Source of the DNA: Rhodospirillales bacterium
GTDB taxonomy: Bacteria > Pseudomonadota > Alphaproteobacteria > Acetobacterales > Acetobacteraceae
Length of the DNA: 32,819 nt
Reading direction: 5' to 3'
Assembly (NCBI GenBank): GCA_947447625.1
Contig: CANFKS010000048.1
Coordinates: 1-32,819, forward strand
The position numbers were made by a program, and so were the translations under genes. A model generated the notes under the pieces. It was given only the letters and a program-made list of their open reading frames with translations, was not told the DNA's origin and did not search any database. Position 1 is the first letter of the stretch. Each line of letters begins with the position of its first letter. This document shows, in pieces, positions 1 to 9,036 of the stretch.

Positions 1-86
1 GGATCAACGGCCAATCCGCCTATGTTGCCGCTACCGGCGCCACCGAAAACCGCGCCGGCCGCCTCGTCACCCGCAACCGGAAATAG
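1..86 (+). CDS. 3' end of an unidentified protein (partial)
   Basis: An open frame enters from the left edge and stops at TAG (84-86). The visible tail reads INGQSAYVAATGATENRAGR and then LVTRNRK. The frame has the usual high-GC coding character, but 27 residues are too few to assign a family. The basic end (RNRK) looks like an ordinary C-terminus. The next gene on the same strand starts 60 bases later, so co-transcription is possible. Whether this is a real gene end can be settled only with the upstream sequence. Confidence 0.45.
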   Translation, partial: INGQSAYVAATGATENRAGRLVTRNRK

Positions 87-146
87 CGCATCAGGCGTGC
101 GGGAATATTATTTGCCATTATGGGTCACAACTGCTGACCTATAACG

Positions 147-737
147 ATGACAATCCCGTACGCCGCCTTTACCCTCTTCGCCATCGCCGGCTCCGTCACC
201 CCCGGCCCCAACGTCCTGCTGGTCGCCGCCGGCGCCGCGCGCAACGGTGTGCGCGCCACCCTGCCGCACATCATCGGCATCGCCTTCGGCTTCGCGGTCA
301 TGATCCTGCTGGTCGGCACCGGTCTCGCCGTCCCGCTCACCGCCTTCCCCGCCGCCCAGGCCGCGATGCGCTGGATCGGCGCGGCCTGGATCGGCTGGAT
401 CGCCTGGCAGATCGCCACCTCCCCCGCCCCCGGCGAAGGTCCGCCCCGCCCGCCAATGTCCTTCCTGGCCGCAGCCCTGTTCCAATGGGTCAACCCCAAG
501 GCCTGGATGCTCGCCTTCGGCATGATCACCGCCTGGAGCACGCCTGGCGAGCCCATGCTCCCCCAGTTCATCGAAATGGCCGCCATCTTCGGCCTCGTCG
601 GCGCCCCCTGCAGTCTCGTCTGGGCCGTCCTCGGCGAACAGGCCAGCCGTTTCCTGCGCTCCCCCCGGCACATCCACGCCTTCAATATCGCCATGGCGAT
701 CCTGCTCGTGCTCTCGATGGTCCCGGTGCTACTCTAA
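147..737 (+). CDS. LysE/RhtB-family amino-acid exporter
   Basis: This is a 196-residue polytopic inner-membrane protein of the LysE/RhtB superfamily, whose members export amino acids or their derivatives using the proton gradient. The length is normal (about 200). The N-terminal helix carries the family GPN turn (SVTPGPNVLLVAAGAARNG, residues 16-34). Hydrophobic segments lie near residues 5-25, 38-65, 70-87, 105-130, 140-165 and 178-196, and a WVNPKAW motif in the middle is typical of the family. No clear Shine-Dalgarno precedes the ATG. A TATTAT box at 106-111 could be a -10 for a very short leader. The substrate cannot be read from the sequence. It runs towards the leftward gene cluster and ends 19 bases from it. 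Confidence 0.9.
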   Translation: MTIPYAAFTLFAIAGSVTPGPNVLLVAAGAARNGVRATLPHIIGIAFGFAVMILLVGTGLAVPLTAFPAAQAAMRWIGAAWIGWIAWQIATSPAPGEGPPRPPMSFLAAALFQWVNPKAWMLAFGMITAWSTPGEPMLPQFIEMAAIFGLVGAPCSLVWAVLGEQASRFLRSPRHIHAFNIAMAILLVLSMVPVLL

Positions 738-756
738 AATTGGATGAATTCACCTC

Positions 757-960
757 TCAGAAGGCACCCCGCTCCGGGACTTCAGCGCCGCGATCGACGT
801 CAGGAACAGCCGCCACACGGCGCCCCGCCCCGCGGCAGCGATCCGAACAGAACTTCACCGCCTCCCAGTCCTTCAGCCATTTGCGCCGCCATGCGAACGG
901 GCGCCCACAGCCAAGGCAGTCCTTGGTCGGAAGGTCAGCCTTCCGGCGCATTTTCCCCAT
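757..960 (-). CDS. DUF2256 small zinc-finger-like protein
   Basis: A 67-residue basic protein with the DUF2256 signature: KADLPTKDCLGCGRPFAWRR at residues 7-26, then WEAVKFCSDRCRG. Two Cys pairs (CLGC and CSDRC) probably bind one zinc ion. The function of DUF2256 is unknown; small treble-clef-like proteins of this type may bind nucleic acid or protein. The family core is about 45-55 residues, and the acidic/basic tail after CRGAGRR is extra. The start lies three bases after the stop of the upstream C-factor-like SDR, so translation is probably coupled and this is the last gene of the leftward operon. M4 is an alternative start. Confidence 0.8.
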   Translation of the reverse strand: MGKMRRKADLPTKDCLGCGRPFAWRRKWLKDWEAVKFCSDRCRGAGRRVAAVPDVDRGAEVPERGAF

Positions 961-963
961 CGA

Positions 964-1641
964 TCACCACGGCACCGGCGCACCGCGCCAGTCAAAGAAA
1001 TTGCCGCTATCCGCGGCCTGCAACCCGTTCAACACCCCGAGCAGATGCCGCGCCGCCTCCTGCGGCGACAACAGCGCCTGCCCCTGGCGCACAAACGGCG
1101 CCGACAGCCGCGTCGCCACCGTGCCCGGATGCAGCGCCACACAAACCGCCTCCGGATGCGTGCGCGCCAACTCGATCGCCGCCGTCCGCACAAATTGGTT
1201 CAACGCCGCCTTCGACGCCCGATACCCATACCAACCACCCAGCCGATTATCCCCGATACTGCCGACGCGGGCGGACAAGCAGGCGAACACCGCCCGCCCC
1301 TTGCGCGGCAAAATCGGCAGCACATGCTTCATCAGCAGCGCCGGCCCGATCGCATTGACCGCGAATCCCCGCGCAAGCCGCCCCGCATCGAGATCCCGCA
1401 AACTCTTCTCCGGCCGCTGCCCGCCATCATGCAACAGCCCGGCGGCATTGATCACCAACCGCAGCGCCCCCGCAGGCAACCCCGCAACCGCACGCGCGAT
1501 ACTGTCCTCGTCGCACAAATCCAGATCGCCCCGGCCAAACCCGATCACCCGATCAATCCCGGTCGCCACCGCGATCTCTGCACACAAAGCCGCACCGATG
1601 CCGCCACCGGCACCCACGACCACCGCCATCGCCTCGCCCAT
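964..1641 (-). CDS. C-factor-like short-chain dehydrogenase/reductase
   Basis: A 225-residue SDR with a Rossmann N-terminus (MAVVVGAGGGIGAALCAEIA), an INAAGLLHD segment in place of the usual NNAG, and a catalytic YRASKAALN motif. The LSARVGSIGDNRLGGWYGYR stretch and the C-terminal FFDWRGAPVPW are typical of the CsgA/C-factor branch, first known from Myxococcus. Bacterial members are NAD(P)-binding oxidoreductases of mostly unknown substrate. The frame is open further upstream, but the ATG at 1641 has a good ribosome site (GCGAGGGGGCGGGTG) and sits just before the Rossmann strand. M at 1629 is the alternative. It is leftward, 125 bases after the CoA-transferase and three bases before the DUF2256 gene. 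A role in the sarcosine operon is not evident. Confidence 0.85.
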   Translation of the reverse strand: MGEAMAVVVGAGGGIGAALCAEIAVATGIDRVIGFGRGDLDLCDEDSIARAVAGLPAGALRLVINAAGLLHDGGQRPEKSLRDLDAGRLARGFAVNAIGPALLMKHVLPILPRKGRAVFACLSARVGSIGDNRLGGWYGYRASKAALNQFVRTAAIELARTHPEAVCVALHPGTVATRLSAPFVRQGQALLSPQEAARHLLGVLNGLQAADSGNFFDWRGAPVPW

Positions 1642-1766
1642 CACCCGCCCCCTCGCCTGGCGGGAGGATGCGTGAAGCAGGATCTCGGCGCAGGCCTGTC
1701 GGAAAAATCGCACATCGGTCAGACATGGCGCCGCTTGACCAAACCGCAAGCGCCACGCCCGCGCCC

Positions 1767-2939
1767 TCACACCACCTTGCGCGCCCGCAACCCCGCAATC
1801 GCGGCAGCATCATACCCCAGCCCCGCCAAAATCGAATCCGTATGCTCCCCCGCCTCCGGCGTCGGCGTGCGCACCTCCCATTTCGAGCGGCTCAACGCAA
1901 TCGGCTGCCCGATCACCTCGACATCCCCAAGCGCCGGATGTGCCACTTTGCGCGTGATGCCGAGATGCTGCACCTGCGGATCCGCGAACACCTGGTCCAT
2001 CGTATAGATCGGCCCGCCCGGCACGCCCGCCTTGTTCAGCAATTCGATCCATTCCGCCGATGTCCTGCCCACCGTCACCGCCGCGATCGCCGCATTCAGT
2101 GCCTTGCGATTGGCCGAGCGCTTCTTGTCGGTATTGAACGCCGCGTCATCCGCCAATTCCGGCCGCCCCAGCGCCACGCACAGCCGCCGATAGATCTCGT
2201 TCCCCGCCGCCGCGATGTTGATATGCCCATCCGCCGTCGCAAACACTCCCGTCGGGATCGACGTCGGATGATCATTCCCCGCCTGCCCCGGCACCTCCCG
2301 CCCGATCGTCCACCGCGCCGCCTGGAAATCCAGCATCGAAATCTGCGCCGCCAGCAACGAGGACTGCACCCACTGCCCCTCGCCCGAAACCTCCCGCTCC
2401 AGCAGCGCAATCAATATCCCCTGCGCCGCAAACAACCCGGCCGTCAAATCCGCAACCGGAATCCCCACCCGCATCGGCCCCTGCCCGGGCTCCCCGGTGA
2501 TCGACATCAACCCGCCCATCCCCTGCGCGATCTGATCGAACCCCGGCCGCGTCACATACGGCCCATCCTGCCCAAACCCCGAAATCGACGCATACACAAT
2601 CCGCTTGTTGATCTTCGCCAGGCTCTCGTAATCGATCCCCAACCGGAACTTCACATCCGGCCGGTAATTCTCCACCACCACATCCGCACCCTCCACCAGC
2701 CCCCGCATGATCGCAATCCCGTCGGCCGACTTCAGATCAAGCGTCAGACTGCGCTTGTTGCGATGCAAATTCTGGAAATCCGGCCCATGCCGCGCCCCAC
2801 CCAAGCCCGCATCCCCGTCCGGGGACTCGATCTTGATCACATCCGCCCCCCAATCCGCCAACTGCCGCACACAGGTCGGGCCGGCGCGCACACGGGTCAG
2901 ATCGAGAACTTTGAAGCGGGCCAGCGGGAGAGTGCTCAT
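1767..2939 (-). CDS. CaiB/BaiF family CoA-transferase (class III)
   Basis: A 390-residue class III CoA-transferase, the family of formyl-CoA:oxalate, carnitine and succinyl-CoA-dependent transferases. The N-terminus has the family opening (LARFKVLDLTRVRAGPTCVR) followed by LADWGADVIKIESPDGD. NKRSLTLDLKSADG and VVVENYRPDVKFRLGIDYES are further family motifs. Asp164 in VADLTAG is the expected catalytic aspartate that forms the acyl-anhydride. The frame continues upstream through a hairpin repeat, but that extension is low-complexity. The ATG at 2939 is preceded by GAGGATATTTCCGTG and starts directly at the conserved domain. It follows the dimethylglycine dehydrogenase-like gene, with only the repeat between them. 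The acyl group moved is unknown; family subclass and context do not fix it. Confidence 0.92.
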   Translation of the reverse strand: MSTLPLARFKVLDLTRVRAGPTCVRQLADWGADVIKIESPDGDAGLGGARHGPDFQNLHRNKRSLTLDLKSADGIAIMRGLVEGADVVVENYRPDVKFRLGIDYESLAKINKRIVYASISGFGQDGPYVTRPGFDQIAQGMGGLMSITGEPGQGPMRVGIPVADLTAGLFAAQGILIALLEREVSGEGQWVQSSLLAAQISMLDFQAARWTIGREVPGQAGNDHPTSIPTGVFATADGHINIAAAGNEIYRRLCVALGRPELADDAAFNTDKKRSANRKALNAAIAAVTVGRTSAEWIELLNKAGVPGGPIYTMDQVFADPQVQHLGITRKVAHPALGDVEVIGQPIALSRSKWEVRTPTPEAGEHTDSILAGLGYDAAAIAGLRARKVV

Positions 2940-2966
2940 CACGGAAATATCCTCGAACAAGAAGGG

Positions 2967-3010
2967 AAGCGCTTCTTTTTTGAAAAAAGAAGCAAAAAAC
3001 TTTTGGCCGT
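2967..3010 (-). repeat. Hairpin repeat, family 1 copy A (terminator-like)
   Basis: GCTTCTTTTTT (2971-2981), one base, then AAAAAAGAAGC form a perfect inverted repeat. It is flanked by AAGCGCTT at one end and by the rc of ACGGCCAAAAGTTTTTTG at the other. In the leftward direction it begins at the TGA stop of the 3011-5428 gene, so it can act as an intrinsic terminator or attenuator between that gene and the CoA-transferase. The same unit recurs at 12526, 16113, 16154, 26145 and 30476. Confidence 0.85.
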
Positions 3011-5428
3011 TCAGCTTCGCATGCGGATGCCGGAGGGATCGAACAACGGCTCCGGCGCAACAACCGCACGACACATCCGACCCAGAATCTCCACCTCGAA
3101 GGCAGCCCCCCCAACCGCCAACCCGCGCTCCACATAGGCCATCGCCACCGACTTCCCGACCCAATGCGCATACCCACCCGACGTCACCCACCCCACCGAA
3201 CGCCCCTCCAGCCGAACCGGCTCATCCCCCGCCACATCCACCCCATGATCCTCCACCACCAGCATCACCAACGCCCGCTTCGCCCCCCCGTCCCGCTCCC
3301 GCAACGCCGCCTCGCGCCCGACAAAATCCCCCTTCTTCATGCTTACAAACCGCGACAACCCCGCCTCATGCGGCCCATAGAGCGGCCGATACTCCCGCGC
3401 CCAACTCCCCCACGACTTCTCCAGCCGCAAACTGTCCATCGCCCGCGCCCCCGCCATCTTCACCCCAAACCCGGCCCCCATCAGCCGCTCATACAACCCC
3501 ACCAGATCATCCGGCCCCACCCAGATCTCGTAGCCCAAATCCCCCGTGAACGTCAGTCGCCCCACCATCGCCGGAATCGGCCCGATCTCCATCGCCCGAT
3601 ACGCCATGAACCCGAACGCCGCCGTCGAACAATCCGCCCCGCTCACCGCCTCCAGCAACGCCCGCGCCTGCGGCCCCGCAATCGACAGCCCCGCCCGAGA
3701 CTCCCGCAAATTCTCGATCCGCACCCCCGATGCCGGGCGATGCGCCTCCCACCAGCGCAAATGATACGCCTCCGCCCCCCCGCTGCCAAAGACGTCGAAC
3801 ACATCCCCATCCACCCGCGCCACCGTAAAATCCCCGATCAGCTTGCCCGCCTCGTTCAACATCGGCGCCAACACGATCCGCCCCGGCTCCGGCATCCGGT
3901 TCGTCAGCATCCGCGACAGGAACGCCTCCGCCCCACCGCCGGAAAACCGGTATTTCGCATACCCCGTCGTCTCGATCAGCCCCACCCCGGTGCGAATGGC
4001 ATGACACTCCGCCCCCACCGGCCCATGCGCATTGGTCCGCCCGAAACTGACCCGCTCCACCGCCTCCGTCCCCGCCTCGGCGAACCACAACGGATACTCC
4101 AATCCCCATGCCGCCCCGAACACCGCCCCCGCATCCTTCATCCGGTCATACAACGCCGACGTCCTGAGCGGGCGCCCCGCCGGCAATTCCTCGTTCGGAA
4201 AACGCACCCGAAACCGCCGCCCATAATTCTCCCGCACCTTCGCGTTCGTATACGCCGGCGTTGCCCAATCCCCGAACCGCGCCACATCCATCGCCCACAC
4301 ATCAAACCCCGGATCCCCCGCCACCATCCACCCCGCCAGCGCCAGCCCCACGCCGCCGCCCTGGCTGAACCCCGCCATCACGCCACACGCCACCCAGTAG
4401 TTCCGCACCCCCCGCACCGGCCCCACCAGCGGATTGCCGTCCGGCGCAAACGTGAACGGTCCATTGATCACCCGCTTGATCCCCGCCGTCTGCAACCGCG
4501 GAAAATGCCGGAACCCGACCTCCAGGTTCCCCGCGATCCGCTCCAGGTCCGGCGGCAGCAATTCCGCCGCAAAATCCCACGGCGTCGCCTTGGGTGACCA
4601 CGCCACCCCGTCACGCTCATACGTCCCGAGCAACACGCCCCTGCCCTCCTGGCGCAGATAGATCTCCCCCTCGAAATCGATCGTATGCGGCAACTCCCCG
4701 CCCGGCAGCGAACTCGCGGGCAGATCCTCGATATCCTCGGTGACGAGATAGTGATGCTCCATCGCCAATATCGGCAATTCGAGCCCGACCATCCGCCCCA
4801 CCTCGCGCGCCCACAGCCCCCCGGCATTGACCACATGCTCGGCCATGATCGTCCCGCGATCCGTCACCACATCCCACGCCCCATCCGCGCGCTGGATCGT
4901 CTCCAGCACCCGGGTCTGGCGATAAATCTCCGCTCCCCCCAAAGTCGCCGCCTTGGCATAGGCATGCGTCACCCCGGACGGATCGACATGCCCCTCCAGC
5001 GGATCCCACATCGCGCCGACAAACCGCGACTTGTCGATCAGCGGCAACATCCGGTGCGCCTCATCCACCGAAATCAAGCGCGCATCCATCCCGAGATACG
5101 ACCCCCGCGCCGCCGCCATCCGGAGCCAATCCATGCGCTCCCGCGTGCCCGCCAGCATGATCCCCCCGGTCATGTGCACGCCGCAGGATACCCCCGAAAT
5201 CCGCTCGATCTCGGCATAAAGCTCGATCGTGTACTTCTGCAGCTTGGCAACATTCGGATCGCCGTTCAGCGTATGCATCCCCCCCGCCGCATGCCAGGTC
5301 GAGCCGCACGTCAACGCGCCCCGCTCCAGCAACACCACATCGGACCAGCCGAGCTTGGTCAGATGATACAACACCGAGCAGCCCACCACGCCGCCCCCGA
5401 TAACCGCCACCCGGACATGCGTTCTCAT
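3011..5428 (-). CDS. Dimethylglycine/sarcosine dehydrogenase-type flavoprotein with GcvT domain
   Basis: An 805-residue cytoplasmic flavoenzyme. The N-terminal FAD domain starts VAVIGGGVVGCSVLYHL (residues 8-24). CGSTWHAAGG carries His46, the position that is covalently flavinylated in dimethylglycine and sarcosine dehydrogenases. An FAO-M linker domain and a C-terminal aminomethyltransferase (GcvT-like) folate-binding domain follow (from about residue 425; GDLGYEIWVGPDDLVGLYER near residue 655). Family members oxidatively demethylate N-methyl amino acids and pass the one-carbon unit to tetrahydrofolate. The ATG at 5428 has GAGGA ten bases upstream and abuts the dinucleotide-binding strand. 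The open frame upstream overlaps soxG and is not needed. It lies 13 bases after soxG in the same operon. The exact substrate (dimethylglycine, sarcosine or another N-methyl compound) is unresolved. Confidence 0.92.
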   Translation of the reverse strand: MRTHVRVAVIGGGVVGCSVLYHLTKLGWSDVVLLERGALTCGSTWHAAGGMHTLNGDPNVAKLQKYTIELYAEIERISGVSCGVHMTGGIMLAGTRERMDWLRMAAARGSYLGMDARLISVDEAHRMLPLIDKSRFVGAMWDPLEGHVDPSGVTHAYAKAATLGGAEIYRQTRVLETIQRADGAWDVVTDRGTIMAEHVVNAGGLWAREVGRMVGLELPILAMEHHYLVTEDIEDLPASSLPGGELPHTIDFEGEIYLRQEGRGVLLGTYERDGVAWSPKATPWDFAAELLPPDLERIAGNLEVGFRHFPRLQTAGIKRVINGPFTFAPDGNPLVGPVRGVRNYWVACGVMAGFSQGGGVGLALAGWMVAGDPGFDVWAMDVARFGDWATPAYTNAKVRENYGRRFRVRFPNEELPAGRPLRTSALYDRMKDAGAVFGAAWGLEYPLWFAEAGTEAVERVSFGRTNAHGPVGAECHAIRTGVGLIETTGYAKYRFSGGGAEAFLSRMLTNRMPEPGRIVLAPMLNEAGKLIGDFTVARVDGDVFDVFGSGGAEAYHLRWWEAHRPASGVRIENLRESRAGLSIAGPQARALLEAVSGADCSTAAFGFMAYRAMEIGPIPAMVGRLTFTGDLGYEIWVGPDDLVGLYERLMGAGFGVKMAGARAMDSLRLEKSWGSWAREYRPLYGPHEAGLSRFVSMKKGDFVGREAALRERDGGAKRALVMLVVEDHGVDVAGDEPVRLEGRSVGWVTSGGYAHWVGKSVAMAYVERGLAVGGAAFEVEILGRMCRAVVAPEPLFDPSGIRMRS

Positions 5429-5441
5429 GCGATCGAGGTCC

Positions 5442-5882
5442 TCACACGAATGACGTTGCGGCCTGCCTGAGCCAGTCGAGCAGCCAGGCCGAAAGCGGCC
5501 GCTCCACAAAAACCCTGATCCCCCCATCCCGCCCGGCAATCAGCATCCGCACCCCGGCAAACAGCGTCTGCGCGCACATCCCGGGCTCCAGCGCCCCCGC
5601 AGGCAGCGTCCCCGCCATGGCCAGGATCTCGCGCCACCGCGCCCCCCCGATATCCAACACCACAAACCCATCCCCCACCTCCGACACCAGCGCCCCCTCC
5701 GGCACCGCCCCGCCCACCACCAGCACCCGCCCCGGCGCCAGCCAATACTGCCCGCCGGCCACCGTATTGGCCGGCATCTCCACCCCTGAGACCAGCCATA
5801 TCCGCCCCGCCTCCACCGGCGTCACCCGCACCCCCGCACCCGCGATCCCCTCCGCCAACCCGGCCGCCGCCATCTCAGCCAT
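5442..5882 (-). CDS. soxG: Sarcosine oxidase gamma subunit
   Basis: A 146-residue protein identified as the gamma subunit of heterotetrameric sarcosine oxidase by its position directly after soxA and by recognisable family features: the central VLDIGGARWREILA segment with its ALEPGMCAQTLFAGV continuation, and the C-terminal SAWLLDWLRQAA. In characterised enzymes gamma packs against the alpha C-terminal folate-binding domain. The start ATG overlaps the last eight bases of soxA, a usual arrangement for coupled subunits. The sequence is divergent and alanine/glycine-rich, as this subunit often is, so the call depends partly on context. M4 is an alternative start. Confidence 0.85.
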   Translation of the reverse strand: MAEMAAAGLAEGIAGAGVRVTPVEAGRIWLVSGVEMPANTVAGGQYWLAPGRVLVVGGAVPEGALVSEVGDGFVVLDIGGARWREILAMAGTLPAGALEPGMCAQTLFAGVRMLIAGRDGGIRVFVERPLSAWLLDWLRQAATSFV

Positions 5883-8766
5883 GCAACCGCTCCCCCGCCC
5901 GATCGAAATGGCACGCCTCGCCGATCACCGCCCGGCTGGTCTTGCCCAAATGGAAAATCTCCATTGTCTCGCCGATCCGCCCCCGCCCGCCCTCGATCAT
6001 CCCAAGCCCGATCGAGCGCCCCAGCGCCGGGCTATGGCATGATGTCGTCACCCACCCCACGCTGCGCCCATCCACCATCGCATGGCTCCCCACTGCCGGC
6101 ACAAACCCCGGATCCTCCGGCAGAACGCCCACGAATTGCCGCCGATCCGCCCTGAGCGCATCCGGCGTCAGCAAGGATCGCTTGCCCACGAAATCCACCG
6201 CCTTGTTGCGCAGCGGTGCCGTAATCCCGAGATCGGCCGGCAGCGTCATGCCATCCGTATCCGTCCCGATCAGGATAAACCCCTTCTCCGCCCGCAGCAC
6301 CGACAGCGCCTCGATGCCATACAGCGTCACATCCTCCCCCAGCCCCAACAGATGCCGCCACATCGCCGCCCCATGCCGCGCCGGCACCGAAATCTCATAG
6401 CCCCGCTCCCCCGTGAAACTCACCCGCGCAATCCGCCCGGGCAGCCCCTCGATCACCCCCTCCGCCACCGCCATATGCGGCAACGCGCCATCCCCGATAT
6501 CGATATCGCTCGACAGCCGCCCCACCAGCACCCCCGCCCGCGGCCCGCTCACCGCAAACGTCGCCCACGCCGCCGTCACATCATGAAACACCACCCGCAT
6601 CGCCGGAAACTCGGTCTGCTGCCACGCACGCAGCATCGCCAGCACCCCCTCGGTATGGCTCGACGACGGCGACAGCAGATACCGCTCCGCCGCCAACCGC
6701 GCCACCACCCCGTCGTCGAACACCACCCCGGTCTCGCGCAGCATCAGGCAATAGCGCAGCCGCCCCACCTTGAGGTTCGCCACCTCGTTGTAGAACATGA
6801 CATTAAGGAACGCCGCCGCATCCGGCCCCGCCACCTCGATCTTGCCCAGGCTCGATCCGTCGAACAGTCCCACCCCCTGGCGCACCGAAGCCGCCTCGCG
6901 CGCGATCGCCGCCGCCACCGTTTCACCGATCCGCAAATAGGCCGCCGGCCGCCGCCAGCCCCCGTATTCGCGCATCACCGCGCCATTGGCCAGATGATCC
7001 GCCGCCGCCGGAACCTCCCGGATCGGCGCGAACAACCGCCCATGCCGCATCCCCGCCAATGCGCCCAACGACACCGGCACATAAGGCGGGCGGAACGTCG
7101 TCGTCCCGACCTCGCCGATCGCCCGCCCCGTCATCGCCGCCAGCGCAGCGATCCCGTTGATATTGCTGGTCTTCCCCTGATCGTTCGCCATCCCCAGCGT
7201 GGTGTAGCGCTTGAGATGTTCGACCGAGGCATAATTCTCGCGCGCCGCCAGCGCCACATCGCCCAGCGTCACGTCATTCTGGAAATCGATCCACTGCCGC
7301 CGATCCGCCACATCGACGAACCACATCGCCCCAATCGGCGCCTCCACCGCCCGCGCCGGGGTCTCCGGCGGCGCCACATGCACCACCCGGCCCAGCGCCG
7401 CCGCCGCCGCCACCCCCGCCGCATGCCCCTGCCCCAACGCCGCCCCAAGCCCCACCGGCCCCGTCACCGCCCCCGCCAAATGCCACCCCTCCCGTGCCAC
7501 GCCCGGCAGGAACGCCGCCGCCGCATCGTCCCAGCGCAATGTTCCGCCGGCCTGGCTGTGCAAATGCACCGACGGCGACCACCCCCCCGAAATCGCCAGC
7601 AAATCGCACCTGACCCGCTCGCGGTTCGACAACGCATCGCGCAACGCCAGGTCCACCCATTTCACCCCATGCCGCCCCCCCGTACCAACCGGCACACACC
7701 CCGCCCGCACCCGCAACCCATCCCGGCCCGGCGCCTCCGGCCGCGCATCCGCCACCGTCACGCTGGCCCCCGCCGCCACCAGCGCCGCGGCCGTCGCATA
7801 GGCAGTGTCATTGTTGGTCGCGATCACCACCTCGCGCCCCGGCAGCACCGCGTAGTGCCGCACATACTGCAACACCGCCGCCGCCGACATGATCCCGGGC
7901 CGGTCATTGCCCGGAAACACCAACGGCCGCTCGATCGCGCCTGCCGCCAGCACCACCTGCCGCGCCCGCACCAGCCACACCCGCTCTTCCGCCCATCCCC
8001 CCGCCGCATCCCGCCGCTGCTCCAGCAGCCCGAATGCATTATGGTCGTAGGCGCCAAACACCGTCGTCCGCCCCAGCAAAGTGGCGCCGCGCATCTCTCC
8101 CACCGCCGCCGCCGCCCACGCCGCCGCCTCCATCCCGTCGATCACCCCGCCCTCGGCCTGCAACACCCCGCCCCACGCCGCCCGGTCATCGGCCAGCATC
8201 ACCCCGAGCCCCGCACTTGCCGCCGCCCGCGCCGCCGCAACCCCCGCGGCACCCCCGCCCACCACCAGCACATCGGTCTCGACATGCCGCGTATCGTACA
8301 GCAGCCGGTCCGGCTCGGGCCGCATGACGCCCAACCCCGCCATCGCCCGGATCCGCGTCTCGAACGCCCCCCAAGACGGCGATTTGAACGTCTTGTAGTA
8401 GAACCCCGCCGGGATGAAGCGATGGAACAGGTCGATCAGCCCCAAAGCATCGCGCCGCACATTCGGCCATGCATTGACCCCGCCGACCACCATCCCCGCC
8501 TCAAGCGGCACCAGGCTCGCCCGCGCGTTCGGATCGTGCCGCGCGCCCAGCGCCACATCGACAATCGCGTTCGGCTCCTCCGTCCACGCGCCATAAACGC
8601 CGCGCGGCCGGTGATACTTGAAGCTGCGCCCGATCACCCCGATGCCATTGGCCAGCAGCGCCGAAGCAATCGTATCCCCCGCGAACCCGCTGAGCTTGCG
8701 CCCCTCCCAGATGAACCCCAGCGGCCGCGTCCGATCGATCGCCCCGCCCGCCGCCAACCGCCTCAC
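5875..8766 (-). CDS. soxA: Sarcosine oxidase alpha subunit
   Basis: The 963-residue alpha subunit of heterotetrameric sarcosine oxidase, which converts sarcosine, oxygen and tetrahydrofolate to glycine, peroxide and 5,10-methylene-THF. In order: an N-terminal ferredoxin-like domain (LGFIWEGRKLSGFAGDTIAS, GRSFKYHRPRGVYGAW, EEPNAIVDV); a signature VNAWPNVRRDAL and IPAGFYYKTFKSP; an NAD-binding Rossmann motif (DVLVVGGGAAGVAAARAA, about residues 165-182); a second pyridine-nucleotide oxidoreductase stretch; and a C-terminal GcvT-type folate domain with FTGERGYEISVPARHG. The start chosen is GTG at 8766, which overlaps the soxD stop (GTGA) and follows GGGGGAGGCGTC. The upstream ATG at 8916 would lie entirely inside soxD. 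The length fits the family (about 965-1000). Confidence 0.95.
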   Translation of the reverse strand: MRRLAAGGAIDRTRPLGFIWEGRKLSGFAGDTIASALLANGIGVIGRSFKYHRPRGVYGAWTEEPNAIVDVALGARHDPNARASLVPLEAGMVVGGVNAWPNVRRDALGLIDLFHRFIPAGFYYKTFKSPSWGAFETRIRAMAGLGVMRPEPDRLLYDTRHVETDVLVVGGGAAGVAAARAAASAGLGVMLADDRAAWGGVLQAEGGVIDGMEAAAWAAAAVGEMRGATLLGRTTVFGAYDHNAFGLLEQRRDAAGGWAEERVWLVRARQVVLAAGAIERPLVFPGNDRPGIMSAAAVLQYVRHYAVLPGREVVIATNNDTAYATAAALVAAGASVTVADARPEAPGRDGLRVRAGCVPVGTGGRHGVKWVDLALRDALSNRERVRCDLLAISGGWSPSVHLHSQAGGTLRWDDAAAAFLPGVAREGWHLAGAVTGPVGLGAALGQGHAAGVAAAAALGRVVHVAPPETPARAVEAPIGAMWFVDVADRRQWIDFQNDVTLGDVALAARENYASVEHLKRYTTLGMANDQGKTSNINGIAALAAMTGRAIGEVGTTTFRPPYVPVSLGALAGMRHGRLFAPIREVPAAADHLANGAVMREYGGWRRPAAYLRIGETVAAAIAREAASVRQGVGLFDGSSLGKIEVAGPDAAAFLNVMFYNEVANLKVGRLRYCLMLRETGVVFDDGVVARLAAERYLLSPSSSHTEGVLAMLRAWQQTEFPAMRVVFHDVTAAWATFAVSGPRAGVLVGRLSSDIDIGDGALPHMAVAEGVIEGLPGRIARVSFTGERGYEISVPARHGAAMWRHLLGLGEDVTLYGIEALSVLRAEKGFILIGTDTDGMTLPADLGITAPLRNKAVDFVGKRSLLTPDALRADRRQFVGVLPEDPGFVPAVGSHAMVDGRSVGWVTTSCHSPALGRSIGLGMIEGGRGRIGETMEIFHLGKTSRAVIGEACHFDRAGERLHG

Positions 8767-9020
8767 GACGCCTCCCCCGGCCGCAGCGCGCGCAGCACCG
8801 CATGGCTCACCGTATCGCGCTCCAGCAGGAAAAACTGCCCACACCCCCCGGCATGGGACCACACTTCGCGATGCGGCCCCTTCTCGTTGGAGCGCATGTA
8901 AAGATAGGCGGCCCACACCGCATCCCCCACATCCGAACCCGGCCGCACCGCCGGCTCTCCGGCAAAACGAAACTCCGGCTCATCCCGCTCGCCGCAATAC
9001 GGACAGGGCAGTCTCAACAT
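8763..9020 (-). CDS. soxD: Sarcosine oxidase delta subunit
   Basis: An 85-residue protein beginning MLRLPCPYCGERDEPEFRF. This is the delta subunit of heterotetrameric sarcosine oxidase, which carries a structural zinc. The CPYC pair plus the WSHAGGCGQFFLLERDT motif supply the expected Cys/Cys/His/Cys ligands. Length and motifs match the family. The ATG at 9020 is preceded by GGGGGAG at good spacing and lies 16 bases after the soxB stop. An in-frame ATG at 9047 would overlap soxB and adds residues not seen in the family. The stop overlaps the GTG start of soxA. Confidence 0.95.
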   Translation of the reverse strand: MLRLPCPYCGERDEPEFRFAGEPAVRPGSDVGDAVWAAYLYMRSNEKGPHREVWSHAGGCGQFFLLERDTVSHAVLRALRPGEAS

Positions 9021-9036
9021 GCGGATTGCTCCCCCA

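Noticed and set aside
6082-8901. Very long open frame antisense to soxA, and similar ones antisense to the hydantoinase and kinase genes (for example 14439-15953 and 16099-18369 on the minus strand)
   Set aside because: Their translations are low-complexity Arg/Pro/His or Gly/Asp/Glu strings with no domain. They mirror the codon bias of the real genes on the other strand, which have full family motifs.
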